Shown here: positions 12,768 to 24,811 of the stretch, piece after piece | How the letters are laid out: every line of letters starts with the position of its first letter | How positions within the stretch are numbered: position 1 is the stretch's first letter | From: Temnothorax longispinosus | Lineage: Eukaryota > Arthropoda > Insecta > Hymenoptera > Formicidae | Length of the DNA: 64,000 nucleotides | Reading direction: 5' to 3' | NCBI RefSeq assembly: GCF_030848805.1 | Contig: NC_092362.1 | Span: 18,025,642 to 18,089,641, forward strand | Program-made: the position numbers and the translations under genes | Notes under the pieces: generated by a model | The model's input: the letters and a program-made list of their open reading frames with translations, nothing else | What the model was told of the DNA's origin: nothing | Database searches by the model: none

Positions 12768-13709
12768 AGCTTATTATTCTAAAAATAAAGAATTAAGAAT
12801 ATATTGACAGTATATAAAACATACCATTGCAGAATTTAAAAGATAGTTCGATAGACTTGTTTAAAATGATTGGCAACAAGATTAGAACAGCTTTAATAAA
12901 GATATAGTCGAAATATAGCTAATCTGGGGTAAGAAATATGATTGTAAGAAAACTCTCGCGGGGAGATTGCTCGAAATGATTTCATCCGACAGATAACAGG
13001 CTCGTAAGAAGACATGGGCATAAGTTGGCTACCACGCTCGTGGTCGCATTCGTCGCGCGCGGTATCCAAAGTTATCGAACACTTAGCTCTCCTTTACAAT
13101 TAATATTTTTCACGCCGGGAACTCGTTTCTCGCTTCACGGCTACCTCGTTTTCTCGGCGCGAACATTTTGTAAGCGCGGCTCGTCCCGTAGCCCGGAGAC
13201 TTCATATCCGAGGCCGATCGCGTTCGCGTGGCGTGACGTGCTGTGCCGTGCTGTGCCGTGCCGTGCAAAATTAGCCGGGTAATAGAGATAGAGCTTGTTG
13301 TACGTACGTATACACATGAGTACGGAGATATATCTGGGCGTAAGTACCACCGATCCGATACTATCGCGACCGCCTACGCGTAAAACGTTCCGGCGTTCCT
13401 GCATCGTCATATCGCGTCGGTGGAGATGGTTTTCTTTCGTTTGTCTTTTTTCGGGTACGTCACGCAGCGACGCGTATTTCTCTTTGCGTCGTACGCAGCA
13501 CCTGCCGATAGGATCGTTTATTTAACGGACGCGGTAAATTTGGCCTCGCGATGGCTATTAATCGATTACAATATCGCGACGCGCGATCTTCCTCGATGTC
13601 GTGTCACTTTGCAGAATTGCCATGTCACCTGATGACACATGAAATGACATAATTTACTATCTGTGAGCAAACAGTTTATTTAATGATAAGCGCAAGTTAA
13701 TGTAATTAA

Positions 13710-13711
<2 letters not shown>

Positions 13712-13750
<39 letters not shown>
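13712..13750. repeat. (AT)n microsatellite
   Basis: About 39 bases of alternating AT followed by CACATC. Confidence 0.95.
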
Positions 13751-13755
<5 letters not shown>

Positions 13756-16700
13756 CTTTAATTATATTAACTTGATACTTGGTTTAAATAATCCTTAGGA
13801 GACATATGTATATATTTTTTTTCTTCAGCATTTAAACTAATAATCTTTTTAAAGAAAAATCTCGATAAAATAGAGAAGTAAAAGTTTTTAATTAGATTAA
13901 ACATTAAGTTGATTACACGACGATTAAACACATCGCTAAACTTACAATTAGCTTAATAAAGTCGCCGCTTCAAGGCACGGATCAAGCTGTACAATATATA
14001 AATATCATTATTGATTGACGCGCGACGTTTAGTTATATCAAACGGTTCAAAGTCTTTGACATTCCGTGGAGTTTTTCCATGCGACGCGACGCCGCAAGGA
14101 CCTAATAAATGGAGAAGTGCTCAGCATGCGTGCGAAAGACCGGATGCCTCGAGGTCGTCGTTGCAAGAAAAGTTGCGCACACGCGTTGCGTTGGTGCGCT
14201 TCCCTCTGAACACTCGCGCGTGTTTCTTTTTCGCTAACTCGCGCAAACGCGCCACATTTTTCTCCCGTATCCTCTTTCACGCTCGAACTTGTCTATTGTT
14301 GGTTTCCGGTCTCCAGCTTCTCTCGTAAACTGGTTTTTGTCGCGATCTCTAATGCCATGTTACGAGACAAACGCACGGTCTCAATCGGCGTTCGGTCCGT
14401 ATTTACCGTATAATAATCATGAACAGCTTACATGTTCCTTAATTCGCAATCTGTCTGGTTTTTGTTTTATGAAAGTGTCCACAATAATGTAAAATAACGC
14501 CTTTAACACGAGTGATATTTAGGTTGAAAAAGTTATAAAGATTATAATTAAGGATTGCGAGTTATCGGGAGTAGCCACGACTAATACTATATAATATATT
14601 GCTATGTTGAAAGAAATTAGAAATCACAAATAAGCGATATTATCGGTTTAGTAAGAGCGTCAAACACAGAACACACACACACACATATACACATTTTAAG
14701 ATATATACGGAAAAAATAGTACATTACATTTATCGAACTATTAGTTAATAAAATAATTAATGTTGTTAAATCATGAGAAATTAAATAATTTGTATCAGTT
14801 AAATGATACGAAAACTTAAAAAATACATTATGATGTTTGCACAATAAGTGATGTATAACTCCGATATATTTTAATCTGCCGTTCTCAAAAATTGTCGACT
14901 TAGCTATTTTTCACTAATTGTCGTGCATATTAAGCGACTGCTTGGCAATGGTGTGCAAAGTTCGTCGCACCGTGTCTCATCGTCCGCTCGCAGTTGTAAT
15001 TTACGAGCACATCGCGCTCGTTAATCTTCGCGCTCGCGCGATCCGCGTGAATCTGCGGATTTGCACCGCGGCTTGGCGTTCATTACTAGAAATTAAATGT
15101 TACCGCTGGAAGCGCCGATAATTGTAACGGTTCGACGCCTGTATATGTTTCAATTAGCGCTGTGCCGCGAATGCGCTCGTGAATCAAAGCAATCGAGCCA
15201 CTCGCCGGATGCCTCGCACCCATCATCAGTGACGATTATGCGTTTCCGTTGCTCGCTCACAAGGATATTGATCCTTAATCGATCGATTATTACCTCAACA
15301 TTGAGTATTGAACGTAGTATCGTGAGTAGCTTTATCTTTTCACTAATTTTTCTCGACAAATTATAAAAGATTTAGGTTTTTAAACTCTCCTTATAATTTC
15401 TCGACAAATTATAAAAGTTATATGCTTCTTATGGGATTATGATTATTGAATAAAATTGAATCTCGTACAATGTACAAGATAGAACTCGCGCGTCCGTCAT
15501 CATTTTGAAAAAAATGTAAACTGCAAACATAATTCTGGACAAATGCAACCCAATGAAATTATTTCCGGTCTTAATAACGTTTGGAGAGCGAGGTTGTAAC
15601 GATAGTTATTATTATTACCTAGTATAACGATCGAATGACGGTGCCAATTCGCGGCAACGACGACAACTCATTTCAGTCGGAGCAGTATCTCGGTGAACGA
15701 TCAATATTTTTCTGTGAGATAGACAAGTCGTTCCACTACGTAAAAGATTAAGAGAGATAGAAAGAGGGAGAGAGAAGCGGCGACCGTGCGGAGATGCGAA
15801 CGAACGACGAACATATAGATCAGGAAAAGGACAGCGGAGGACTCCCTCAGAAGTGGGGACGGGGGGAGGGCAAAGGAAGCTGTCGCGGCAAAAAAATGGG
15901 ACCGGTCCGAGAACCGTAGAAAGCTGAGAGCATGGCGGCGGCGTGGGTGGAGCGGGGAGCGGTGACAAGTACGATCGCGGCCGGTTCACGTGGAATTGAC
16001 GGAGGAAGAGGAGGAAAAAGTGGCCGCGGGAAGGAAAGAAGTATTATGAGAAAAAAGATCAGTGGGAGTCAGCGGAGAACCGATCAGCGAACGGCGTGGC
16101 GCGGGATGCGGCACTTATAATTTCTAATGCATCGTGCGAGCTTTTTTTGTCTGCGTCTCGGAACTGTTTTCCAACCATCGTACGCAATCATTTATGTTCG
16201 CATTGGCGATTGCGCGTGTGTATGCGTTGAAAAAGCGAGAAAACGGACACAGGAATCGCGTCACGTGGTGCCATGCTACATCGCGGCGCGGCGCGGCCAA
16301 TCGCGGAAAGGAAAGGCAGTGCCGACACGTCGCGACGATGACGACGGGAGGAAATCCATAAATCGTCACAAAAGACTGTTGCCAATTCGATATTCCTTCG
16401 ATTTTCTTCCACAACTCGATTTCACACGACGATGTGATACTCTGAGTTAACGCTGCCTTGATTTCTTCGATGCTTTTGGTAGAGAGAGAGAGAGAGAAAA
16501 AGAGACTTAAAAGAAATTAAATAATTAAAATTAGAAATACATATTATTCAATATTGTTTAAAGTTAGTGAGTATAAATAATGGACAGATCACACACACAA
16601 TTTTAGAATAGTGCATTTGATAACAGAAGAAAACAAAAAATTTTTTATAGCTGATTGTTTATAGGTAGATGATGAAAATTAATTTAGATATTAGTAGCTC

Positions 16701-18089
16701 GTAAAAAAAAAAATTGCATTTATAAGTAAATTATAAAAGAGATTATACGAATTTCGCAAAAGTAAGATTGTTTGACAGCTGATATTCATGGAGTAGAATT
16801 ATAACGAAAAGGAATGGGCGAAAGAAGCACGATTTGCCTCGTCGGCGTTTTTTCAAGGCTGTATGCTTGGTACCTCTTAGAGTATCATAGCATCATCACG
16901 TTCTCGCACAAAGATAACGAGGTGGTAAGAGTTACCTCTAGGAATGATATGAAGGCTGCAAAAATAAGAAACTCGTACATATCAGCGGATTCTTCTATTT
17001 TAGTTATAATTTTGAAACCGTGTCGTACGATAATGAGCATAATTTTGATAGCATATATATTATGTCATATATATGCGATCTTTTCTTGTAATAATATTTT
17101 TCTTTAGAAAATGAATATGTTTATCAAATCTTTATTAAAAATAGGATAATAAATTATATGTTAATCTAATAACAACACTATATTTCTATATACAATCTAT
17201 GGAAATATATTGGAAATAAAATATCTACAATAAGCACAGTATACGTGAAACAACAGACATCGTGCAAATGCGTCGGACTATTAATCACCTGGTATAGTAT
17301 CATATTAATTAGTCTTCGAGCGCATAGCAAATAGACCGAACTATTCCGGTCGATAGGGCTGATATTTGCATTCGGATGGAGAGAACGCCCGGAATCTTGG
17401 CGTGGTCCGAATGCTTAAGGATCCGAAAACGGATTAATTTCATTATTGACGCATTTTCGTCCGTGTTACAGCGACTGTATCCATTATGGCACGCTCGCCG
17501 CAGCTGGTAGGACGAGCTTGTGTATTTGAAAAATTGTCAGCAGATATTGTTATGGAGATAGTGCATCGGCAAGCCGATTATCCGAATATCCCTTACACGA
17601 AACGTCGATTATTCCATTACCGCTTATCCGGGATATCGACCGCGCCAAAAAGGATACGATGCGATGTACGTCCAGCGAACGCATAATGCGCGTATAATAA
17701 GGTGTAGAGCTGAAATTTCATTCAGGCGCGTGATGTAAACATCAAGCCGATCATCAATATGCATTCTCTGGATAAAGACTTAACACGATTTACAGTACAT
17801 TTTGGATGTTGCGTTAGGCTTTCGACTTATTTCTTTGTATCAATTTATTAGTTCATGTTGATTATAATTATTGTTATCTCTTATTATGCAGAAAGAACGG
17901 TTTTGCTGTAGTATCAAAAAATTTAACTATATACAAATCTAAAAATTTTGTTAGATCATTAAAATAATTATGTAGATTATAGGGCACTCAAGCTAGTTGT
18001 TAGAATATTCAAAATTTGTTATTATCATTGCTTCGGCGTTTCATATAATTATTTTGGTGATCCAATAAAATTATTTTCCGGAAACCCGG
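13751..18089. other. Non-coding stretch with CpG-rich islands
   Basis: CpG-rich islands at about 14.0-14.4, 14.92-15.25 and 15.64-16.44 kb alternate with AT-rich sequence. A short imperfect direct repeat (TTTCTCGACAAATTATAAAAG-like) occurs near 15349 and 15397. No gene is supported; frames of up to 124 codons are low-complexity products of composition. Confidence 0.45.
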
Positions 18090-18335
18090 GAAACGTTGAT
18101 TCTTCCGGGGTCCCTCAGCGCCTGGCCCATGTCTGGGCTTCTACCCGGAAAGCGCTTTCGCGCTTCCCCGGCTCAGTTGAGCTGTCTATTGATGCTGCGG
18201 CGGGATGGGGGACATCATCTCAAAACCCGCCGCTCCTCCAGGAGGGTGGTCTATACTGCGGGCGCGCGGTAAACCCTGTCCGCGCGCCCGCCCACCCCCG
18301 CGGTCCCCTTCTAAAGGGGGGGGGGGAAGTACTTC
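18090..18335. other. GC-rich, highly self-complementary patch, possible retroelement or SINE relic
   Basis: Far higher GC than both flanks, with sharp edges. Helices visible: TTCCGGG 18103-18109 with CCCGGAA 18144-18150, enclosing GCCCA/TGGGC; AAGCGC/GCGCTT with a TTTC loop; GCTCA/TGAGC; and GCGGGCGCGCGG (18258-18269) with its complement at 18280-18291. An ATG at 18205 opens 64 codons rich in Pro, Arg and Gly without a known domain. This suggests a foreign, structured transcript-derived insertion, such as a SINE or the 5' end of a non-LTR element, but no family is recognised. Confidence 0.4.
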
Positions 18336-20700
18336 ATACCTATCACCTTTCTCCCGCTTTCATTTTTGGGCTACGTCAAGCGAAATCGAAAGGAATTGAT
18401 TACCATAACCATACGACACTTATCTTGGGTCTTATAATAAATACTGGACATAATAATTATAATTCATCGTTAAAATATTATATACTATTTTTTCCAGAAG
18501 TTATATGGCACAAATTATACAATTGCTAATAACGGTAGAATTCTATTTTTCATAGTTCCAATAGCTTAGATAGGAAACTTCTATAAATAGTATAACGTGT
18601 TTTAAATTCAATTACTAGATAAGTAATTGGATATAAATATGGTTTTAATAAATGTGGATAAATTGTCGTAAAAATTTCAAATGTGAGAAAATATACGACA
18701 TTGATCGCTTTCGTTGTTTTTACGTCTACGAAGCGGAAGAGCGTGCATATCGACTATTTGTGAATTTGTTGGCAATTGGGTCACAGGCCATTCAGGCCTC
18801 AGGCCGGGTTATCAGTGTCGTCTCAATCGGGACGTATTTACTTCCCTTTTTCGTGCTACATCTTCGGTCGAGCATTTGGTATCCGCTACACATTCATAGA
18901 TATTGCTGGCTATTAATAAATGTATATTAGGAAATGCAAAGCTATTTATATATATGATATTACTTCGATAAGATACGCACTCTCTCTCTGCTTAATTTTT
19001 TTCTCGAGTAATTTTTCTAATAATCTCACATAATTTAAATTTGAATTAAGAGCTAATATAGAAAAATGTGCTTTTTTATTTAGCTAGATTTAAAACGATA
19101 AGAAAAATAAAATTTTGTTATGATAGGTTTGAAATAAATGTACAACGAAAAATTATGGAGATCCTTTAGTAAGAAACAAGTAACGTGTATATATTATATT
19201 TCCATCATAGAAGTGCAGCAACATACAGGTTCTTGTTCTTATTTCGATGTACAGATATGCAGATTATAAATTCATGGCAGTAGAAAAGGATACAAAGATG
19301 ACATCGTGACAAAACGAATGTAAGCCCTTGTTGTTAAAGGCCTTGAAATATTTACAGTATTGCAGTAGGTATCGCGAGTAGTGTTGTGCATTATACAAAT
19401 AAATGCAAATATTCATCAAATAAGAATTTCTTTAATCAAATCTGTTTACGATATAAATAGGGATAGTTTTATCGATTGATCAAATGTTTCTAAAAGTTGG
19501 TCTGTATAAGATATGTGATAAATCGTACGATCTAAATAGCAACAGCACGTTAGTTACATCTATATATTTGATACACTTTCTCATTTGGGTAATAATCACG
19601 ATTGTCTTGCACAACACTGACTGCCGGTGTATAGATATAGATTACGAATTCTTAATCACGTGTATATATCGGAAAGTTCTAACTCTCTTATCCAAAAGTC
19701 GCATGAAAAAATAATTCGCTTGAATCCTGCTTCTACATAATTTATTTTTGTTTCAGCCTTAAAATGATACGATGGATATATTCGCATCTGTTCATATTGA
19801 TTTATCTATTTATCCTAAATACGAACTCTCGAACATTGCAAGGCACCGCATACTTTCCGACATAATTATCAAATTAACATTTAGAAAGGATTTAAACAAA
19901 ATTTTATCGCTCTAAATTATAATCGAAAGCAAATTAAGTCTATTGCAAGTCTTTAATCGTCTGTGTAGTCCGGATTAAAATCATTATATTACTAATATTA
20001 CCAAAATATCTTTCAATAAATATATCACACAGTTCATTTACTTAATATTTAATAGTTTATATTAAAATATAAGTCACACATTTAAAAAAAAGGAAAAAAT
20101 ATAGAAATGTATAGAATAACAAAATATAATGGGAAACATATGGGTGAAAATGACGAAGTACGGAGATGATTCGTTGAAAAATTATATTTTTTCCATTCTG
20201 GCACGAATCGTAAACACAACATAATTTATAAATTAACGTACACAATCATCATCAATCATTTATACAAATTTTCATCAGCATTTTATCGTTACAAAAGATA
20301 TGCCTTTGTTTGGGAATTGGAGATCAAAATCTCTTCGGAGACAAGCTCTTTTGTGCCATGTAAGTCGGAGAAAAGGGAGGTGAGTTTGAGATTCAAAATA
20401 TGTTTTGTCTTATATTCAAGTTGAAAATGTGTTAAATATTTATTATAAGACATTGCCATGAATTTTTTTCGTGTAAGTTGAACTCTCTCTCCCTTCTTCC
20501 GATTCGGTGACGGTAAAGGATAAATGAATCAAATGGAGATAAGTAAAACGGAAAATCATATAATAGGATGAGGAAGAAAAGAATGGAGATAATGAGGAAA
20601 GACAAGAGAGGAGAATAGAAAGCTTGACTCATGAACGGGATAACAAAATAAATAATAGAAGCATAAACATGATTAATCACTTAACAACGTAACTAGAGAT
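18336..20700. other. AT-rich non-coding stretch
   Basis: Predominantly AT-rich with short frames lacking motifs. I see no genes or repeats of note. Confidence 0.5.
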
Positions 20701-20752
20701 AATAATAATATTAATAATAATTAATAATATTAATAATAGAAATAATAATAAT
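20701..20752. repeat. (AAT/ATT)n low-complexity tract
   Basis: Imperfect AAT trinucleotide repeats of about 52 bases. Confidence 0.85.
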
Positions 20753-21760
20753 CATACGAATGGCTATATATACTTGTGAATAATTACAAGAACAGGTCTG
20801 GCACGGCGATCGCTTAACTGCCCAAAGACGCGAACGTGTTTTGTTCTTTTCTCACGTCTCTTTTCTTACTTAAGTTACTACAGACTTATTACGCAAGAGA
20901 TTCTGTCAGTTTAAGGCTGAATTGGTGCGAGGGATAACGTCAAGTAAGAGGTCTCGATGCTCTCGTTTTAATAATCACGCAAAAGAAATATGACAAAAGA
21001 AACAAAAAAAGAACGTTGGAACGCGTCAAAGACTCGATGGCACTTGAAAATTAATCGCACATCACATATTGAAGATGTATATTTTTTTGTTTATAATCCT
21101 GAAGTATTTTTAGTTTCGTAATTAATTAATTTATAAGTAAAAAAAAAGCAATTAGCAAAAAATACGTTTGATTTGATTTTAGAACGGTAGCCGGTCGCAT
21201 TGCCGCACATGTATTCCGACTATTATCGATTAAAAAACGAAACGAGTGTCCTCCGACTCGACGATCCTCCCTCGCGCGTCGCACCATACGATAAACACCG
21301 CAAGCAATTGTTCGATCAAGGGGGCAAGTAAAATGGCAAGCAGAGAGCAACAATACTTTCTCCTCAATAGCTACTTACTCGTCCTCTGAAAACGCTTAAT
21401 CGGTAGATAGGTAATTAGAAAAAATCTCGATATACAAAAATACAGAGATATACCTATGCGCGTATCACGCATTGCGCGTGCCACGCGTGTATCAGCGCGT
21501 GTTGATACTTTTACTTTTCTTTCGACGAGGAATAGGAGATACATCGGGGAAGTACACAAATATACATACGTATAGGATAAGGATTAAGGACAAAACGATC
21601 GAGGCTGAGTAAGCTCGAGTATTATGTCGGCGCGTGCTGCTCAACGAGTCACCATATGACTATCGTAAAACTATATGGAATTGACGTTTCCGAAACGAGA
21701 GACGAACTTATTCGCGGTACCGAGCAAACAGCGAGATTAAATTTTAATGCATTTCAACAT

Positions 21761-21818
21761 AAGAGTATCTCTTAGGATACTCTTGTAGAATAAGTGCATA
21801 ATACCTACTATGCACTTA
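21761..21818. repeat. Twin adjacent hairpins
   Basis: AAGAGTATC (21761-21769) pairs with GATACTCTT (21776-21784) around a 6-base loop. Six bases later TAAGTGCATA (21791-21800) pairs with TATGCACTTA (21809-21818) around an 8-base loop. Both stems are perfect. Confidence 0.6.
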
Positions 21819-22558
21819 TATTTAAATCTTTATTTTCGACGTTTTATCATATTTGCTTTTGTTTTCTCTGTAATTTTTCTCTAGATCTTATACATTTTTA
21901 CGATATGTGAGAGAATTATTGGTAAATAATGCATAAAGTACTTTTTTCAAAATCTGTAGATCTATTAGAGCAACATTACCAGATTCAATCCGCCATTTAC
22001 TCGGCCTGGCTACCTTATCCGTACGGAGATCATGGCTTGAGTATACTTTTAGATTGTCTTCGTCGATTCACAGCGCAAAGATACCTGTCGGATTCGCCCT
22101 TTTTCGCTTAAGCACCACAACCAGTTTCGATTAATCGCGCCGCAACGACCGCTGTTCGCGTATACTTATTTACTTAGCTTCTACAAGAAAACGTTAAAAA
22201 AATTCGAAGAGACCGTATCGATCTTGTCAATTTGAATGTTCGTTCCTCGATAACGTAACGAACTGACGCCGACGTTATCATTTCTCGTGACGTTCGACGT
22301 TACTTAATTAGCATTAATTTCGAGGTGAGAACAACTTTCAAACTGAACTTCGCGTTCACGTATTCGAAGCCTTTCGCGAAGTCACATACTTCAAGTGCAT
22401 TGTATAAAAAAATATTTTATCTCCTTACCGGTGTGCGGCGGCGCGAATAATTAATAATCGTAATAGTTATAATAATAAAACGCAATAATAGTGTCAATAA
22501 TATTACTCACTAATTAACGTTATTTCTATACGCTTTATTATGCTTTAACATCATTTTT

Positions 22559-22569
22559 TCTCTCTCTCC

Positions 22570-22608
<39 letters not shown>

Positions 22609-22612
22609 GCAG
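22559..22612. repeat. CT-rich microsatellite ending in an acceptor-like CAG
   Basis: An imperfect (CT)n run from about 22559 to 22604 passes into TTTCTGCAG at 22612, followed by GTACGAATATG. It resembles a plus-strand splice acceptor, but any CAG after a CT repeat will, so no exon is called. Confidence 0.7.
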
Positions 22613-23123
22613 GTACGAATATGTTTATTTCTTTTTCACATTGTCCTTATTCTTGCGATCGCGTGATTTCTCGACTCCGCATTAACAAAATGTCCATCGC
22701 AAAACAATGATCACGATTACATTTATAACTATCAATACATCACTGTTTTTGCTTTTTTCGACTTCTATAGAAAGTCGACTTAACAAGTTTTCAAGTAACA
22801 ACAACTTGAGCAGGTTTCGGGCGAATCGACGAGGTTACCAATGGCGACTCGCTATTTATAGATATGGACACATGAGAAAAATATTGGCGGTAAATAAACT
22901 TTCAATCAGAGAAATTATCTCGTTGATTGATTTGATTCTGTCTCGCCTTCTTTTGAGATTGTTGACGAGATTATTCTCTCGTCACCAATAGTTTTTCTCC
23001 GTTCCGCAAATCGCGCTCGATCGACAGATATGTTCTAAACAGGATAACTCTAAAACTGCTCACTGAGGTCTAATGAATCTTTTTTATAATCTTTTATATT
23101 AATCTTTTGTTGTATCTTCGATT

Positions 23124-23154
23124 AATTTAATATGATTTTAAATCATATTAAATT
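23124..23154. repeat. 15-bp AT-rich palindrome
   Basis: AATTTAATATGATTT and its exact reverse complement are separated by one T. Likely a by-product of AT-rich composition. Confidence 0.5.
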
Positions 23155-24074
23155 CTGGACAACGATTTACGTTTCGATTTATCTTTTAGTTAAAGAATTT
23201 ATATAAAAAATAAAAAATAGATTTCATTAAACCTCGACATACAATTTACTGGGGTTGATGCGTGTGTTAATCGCGTGTCCGAAATATTCATCTAAAATTT
23301 GGCACGTATGTTCGCGTCGCCGACGGGCTACGTTCCAGATTTCTCTACATAGTTAATGTTAAAGATTAGGAAAGTTTTTCGCGAAGAAATGACGCGCGAT
23401 GTGATTGATTATGTACATACAGTATTATTGGACACGTGATCGTTTTACGAGCACGATAAAAACACGATTCGATTCTAACGCTGAGCCTTTAAGCACCGCT
23501 TTCATGTACTTCCGTGCACTTGTGCGGCCGAGCAGGAATGCTTTATTTTCAGCTTGTGTGTGTCTCAATTTTATACTCGAGAACGAAAAAGCGAAAGATG
23601 TACAAAGAGAGCAACTGGTTAGGTGCCGTATCTTTCCCATGACAATCAAGAAATCTCCGAGAACAGCAATCGATACAGTTGATAACCAAATAAGATCTTA
23701 AAAAAAAATAAGATTAAGCTTTAAGAAAATTTCTAAATTTTGAAAACATTATTAGAATATACATAAAGATATATGTAATGCAAATGAGACGAGGAATAAG
23801 TTTATTGATAAATTAATAATTTATTACGCATGCAAATAGATTACTCTCGGACTGTTCCTTGGCCGAAGTTGTAGTCACGATATTGTGTGTCGCGATGAAA
23901 CATTAGGAAGAATAAAACTCGAATCGCGGAAACAGAATCAGATGCGGAGGGCGAAGAAGTACGATAATACTGTTCGGCATTGTTCGCTGTTAACGCGCGC
24001 GATCGCGTGTGACGCGTGAAAGATGATAATTTTTAGGCAATCCATAAAAAAAATCGTTAAACAAAAAATAATTT

Positions 24075-24811
24075 ATTTTTTGATAAATACAATATAATAC
24101 TCACGGGAGCGAAGTTCATTTTTATTATTCAGCTCTCCATGCTGCTTTCGACTGCGAATTTAACTCTTTCGCTGAGCAGAGTGCATAAGGGAGATTTCAA
24201 GTTTGCAAATATAGTAAAAGATTGCGAAACGTTGCAATAATTTTGAAGCAAAAAAAAAGTCACTTTGTAGAAAAAGTTACATGCACACTGTTAATGTATT
24301 TTCCAATTTTTTTAATATCATAAATGAAAGAGAAAAGAGAAGAAATAATCGTTAGATTTGCATAAATCTATTAACAAATTCTTTAAATATATTGATGTGG
24401 TTATATTATAAACTTTTCTGTAGGAACTTCAAAGTGCAGCGAAAGAATGAAATTAACGCGTCTAGCTGCAATCTCTTCCAAAATAGTCGTCTCAGAAGTT
24501 CAAGTTCGATCACAGACTGATTAGTGTCTGTCGGAATTCTTGCGAAATCGAATTACGACAACAATACAAATCTTGCCTCTCGTCGATTCTCTTATTCCAT
24601 CAAGATCGCGATCTCTTCAAGTATCGATTTGTTTCTAACGCTTGGCTAATGTCATGAAGGTTGTCGAGCGGTGATTTCGCTCTCTCAACATGTTCCCACG
24701 AAGTCCTGATCGACCCGCGAAGGTTCCTGAGGATCCTCGATCGATCCTATCGCGATGTCCTCGCTGAGACCTGGAGCTAGAGTGCAACCAGGGTCATCCG
24801 ACCGATCGTTG
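24075..24811 (-). other. Probable 3' untranslated region of the klumpfuss-like gene
   Basis: The stretch after the TGA stop has no coding potential I can recognise. AATAAA hexamers on the minus strand lie near 24121-24126 and 24075-24080, 690-740 bases past the stop, and are plausible poly(A) signals. The true cleavage site cannot be fixed without transcript data. Confidence 0.35.

Noticed and set aside
18090..18200. HDV-like ribozyme
   Set aside because: A 7-bp helix and a following hairpin are present, but the junctions and the second pseudoknot helix do not fit.
24421..24440. miR-276-like start TAGGAACTTC
   Set aside because: Match stops after about ten bases and no hairpin partner is visible.
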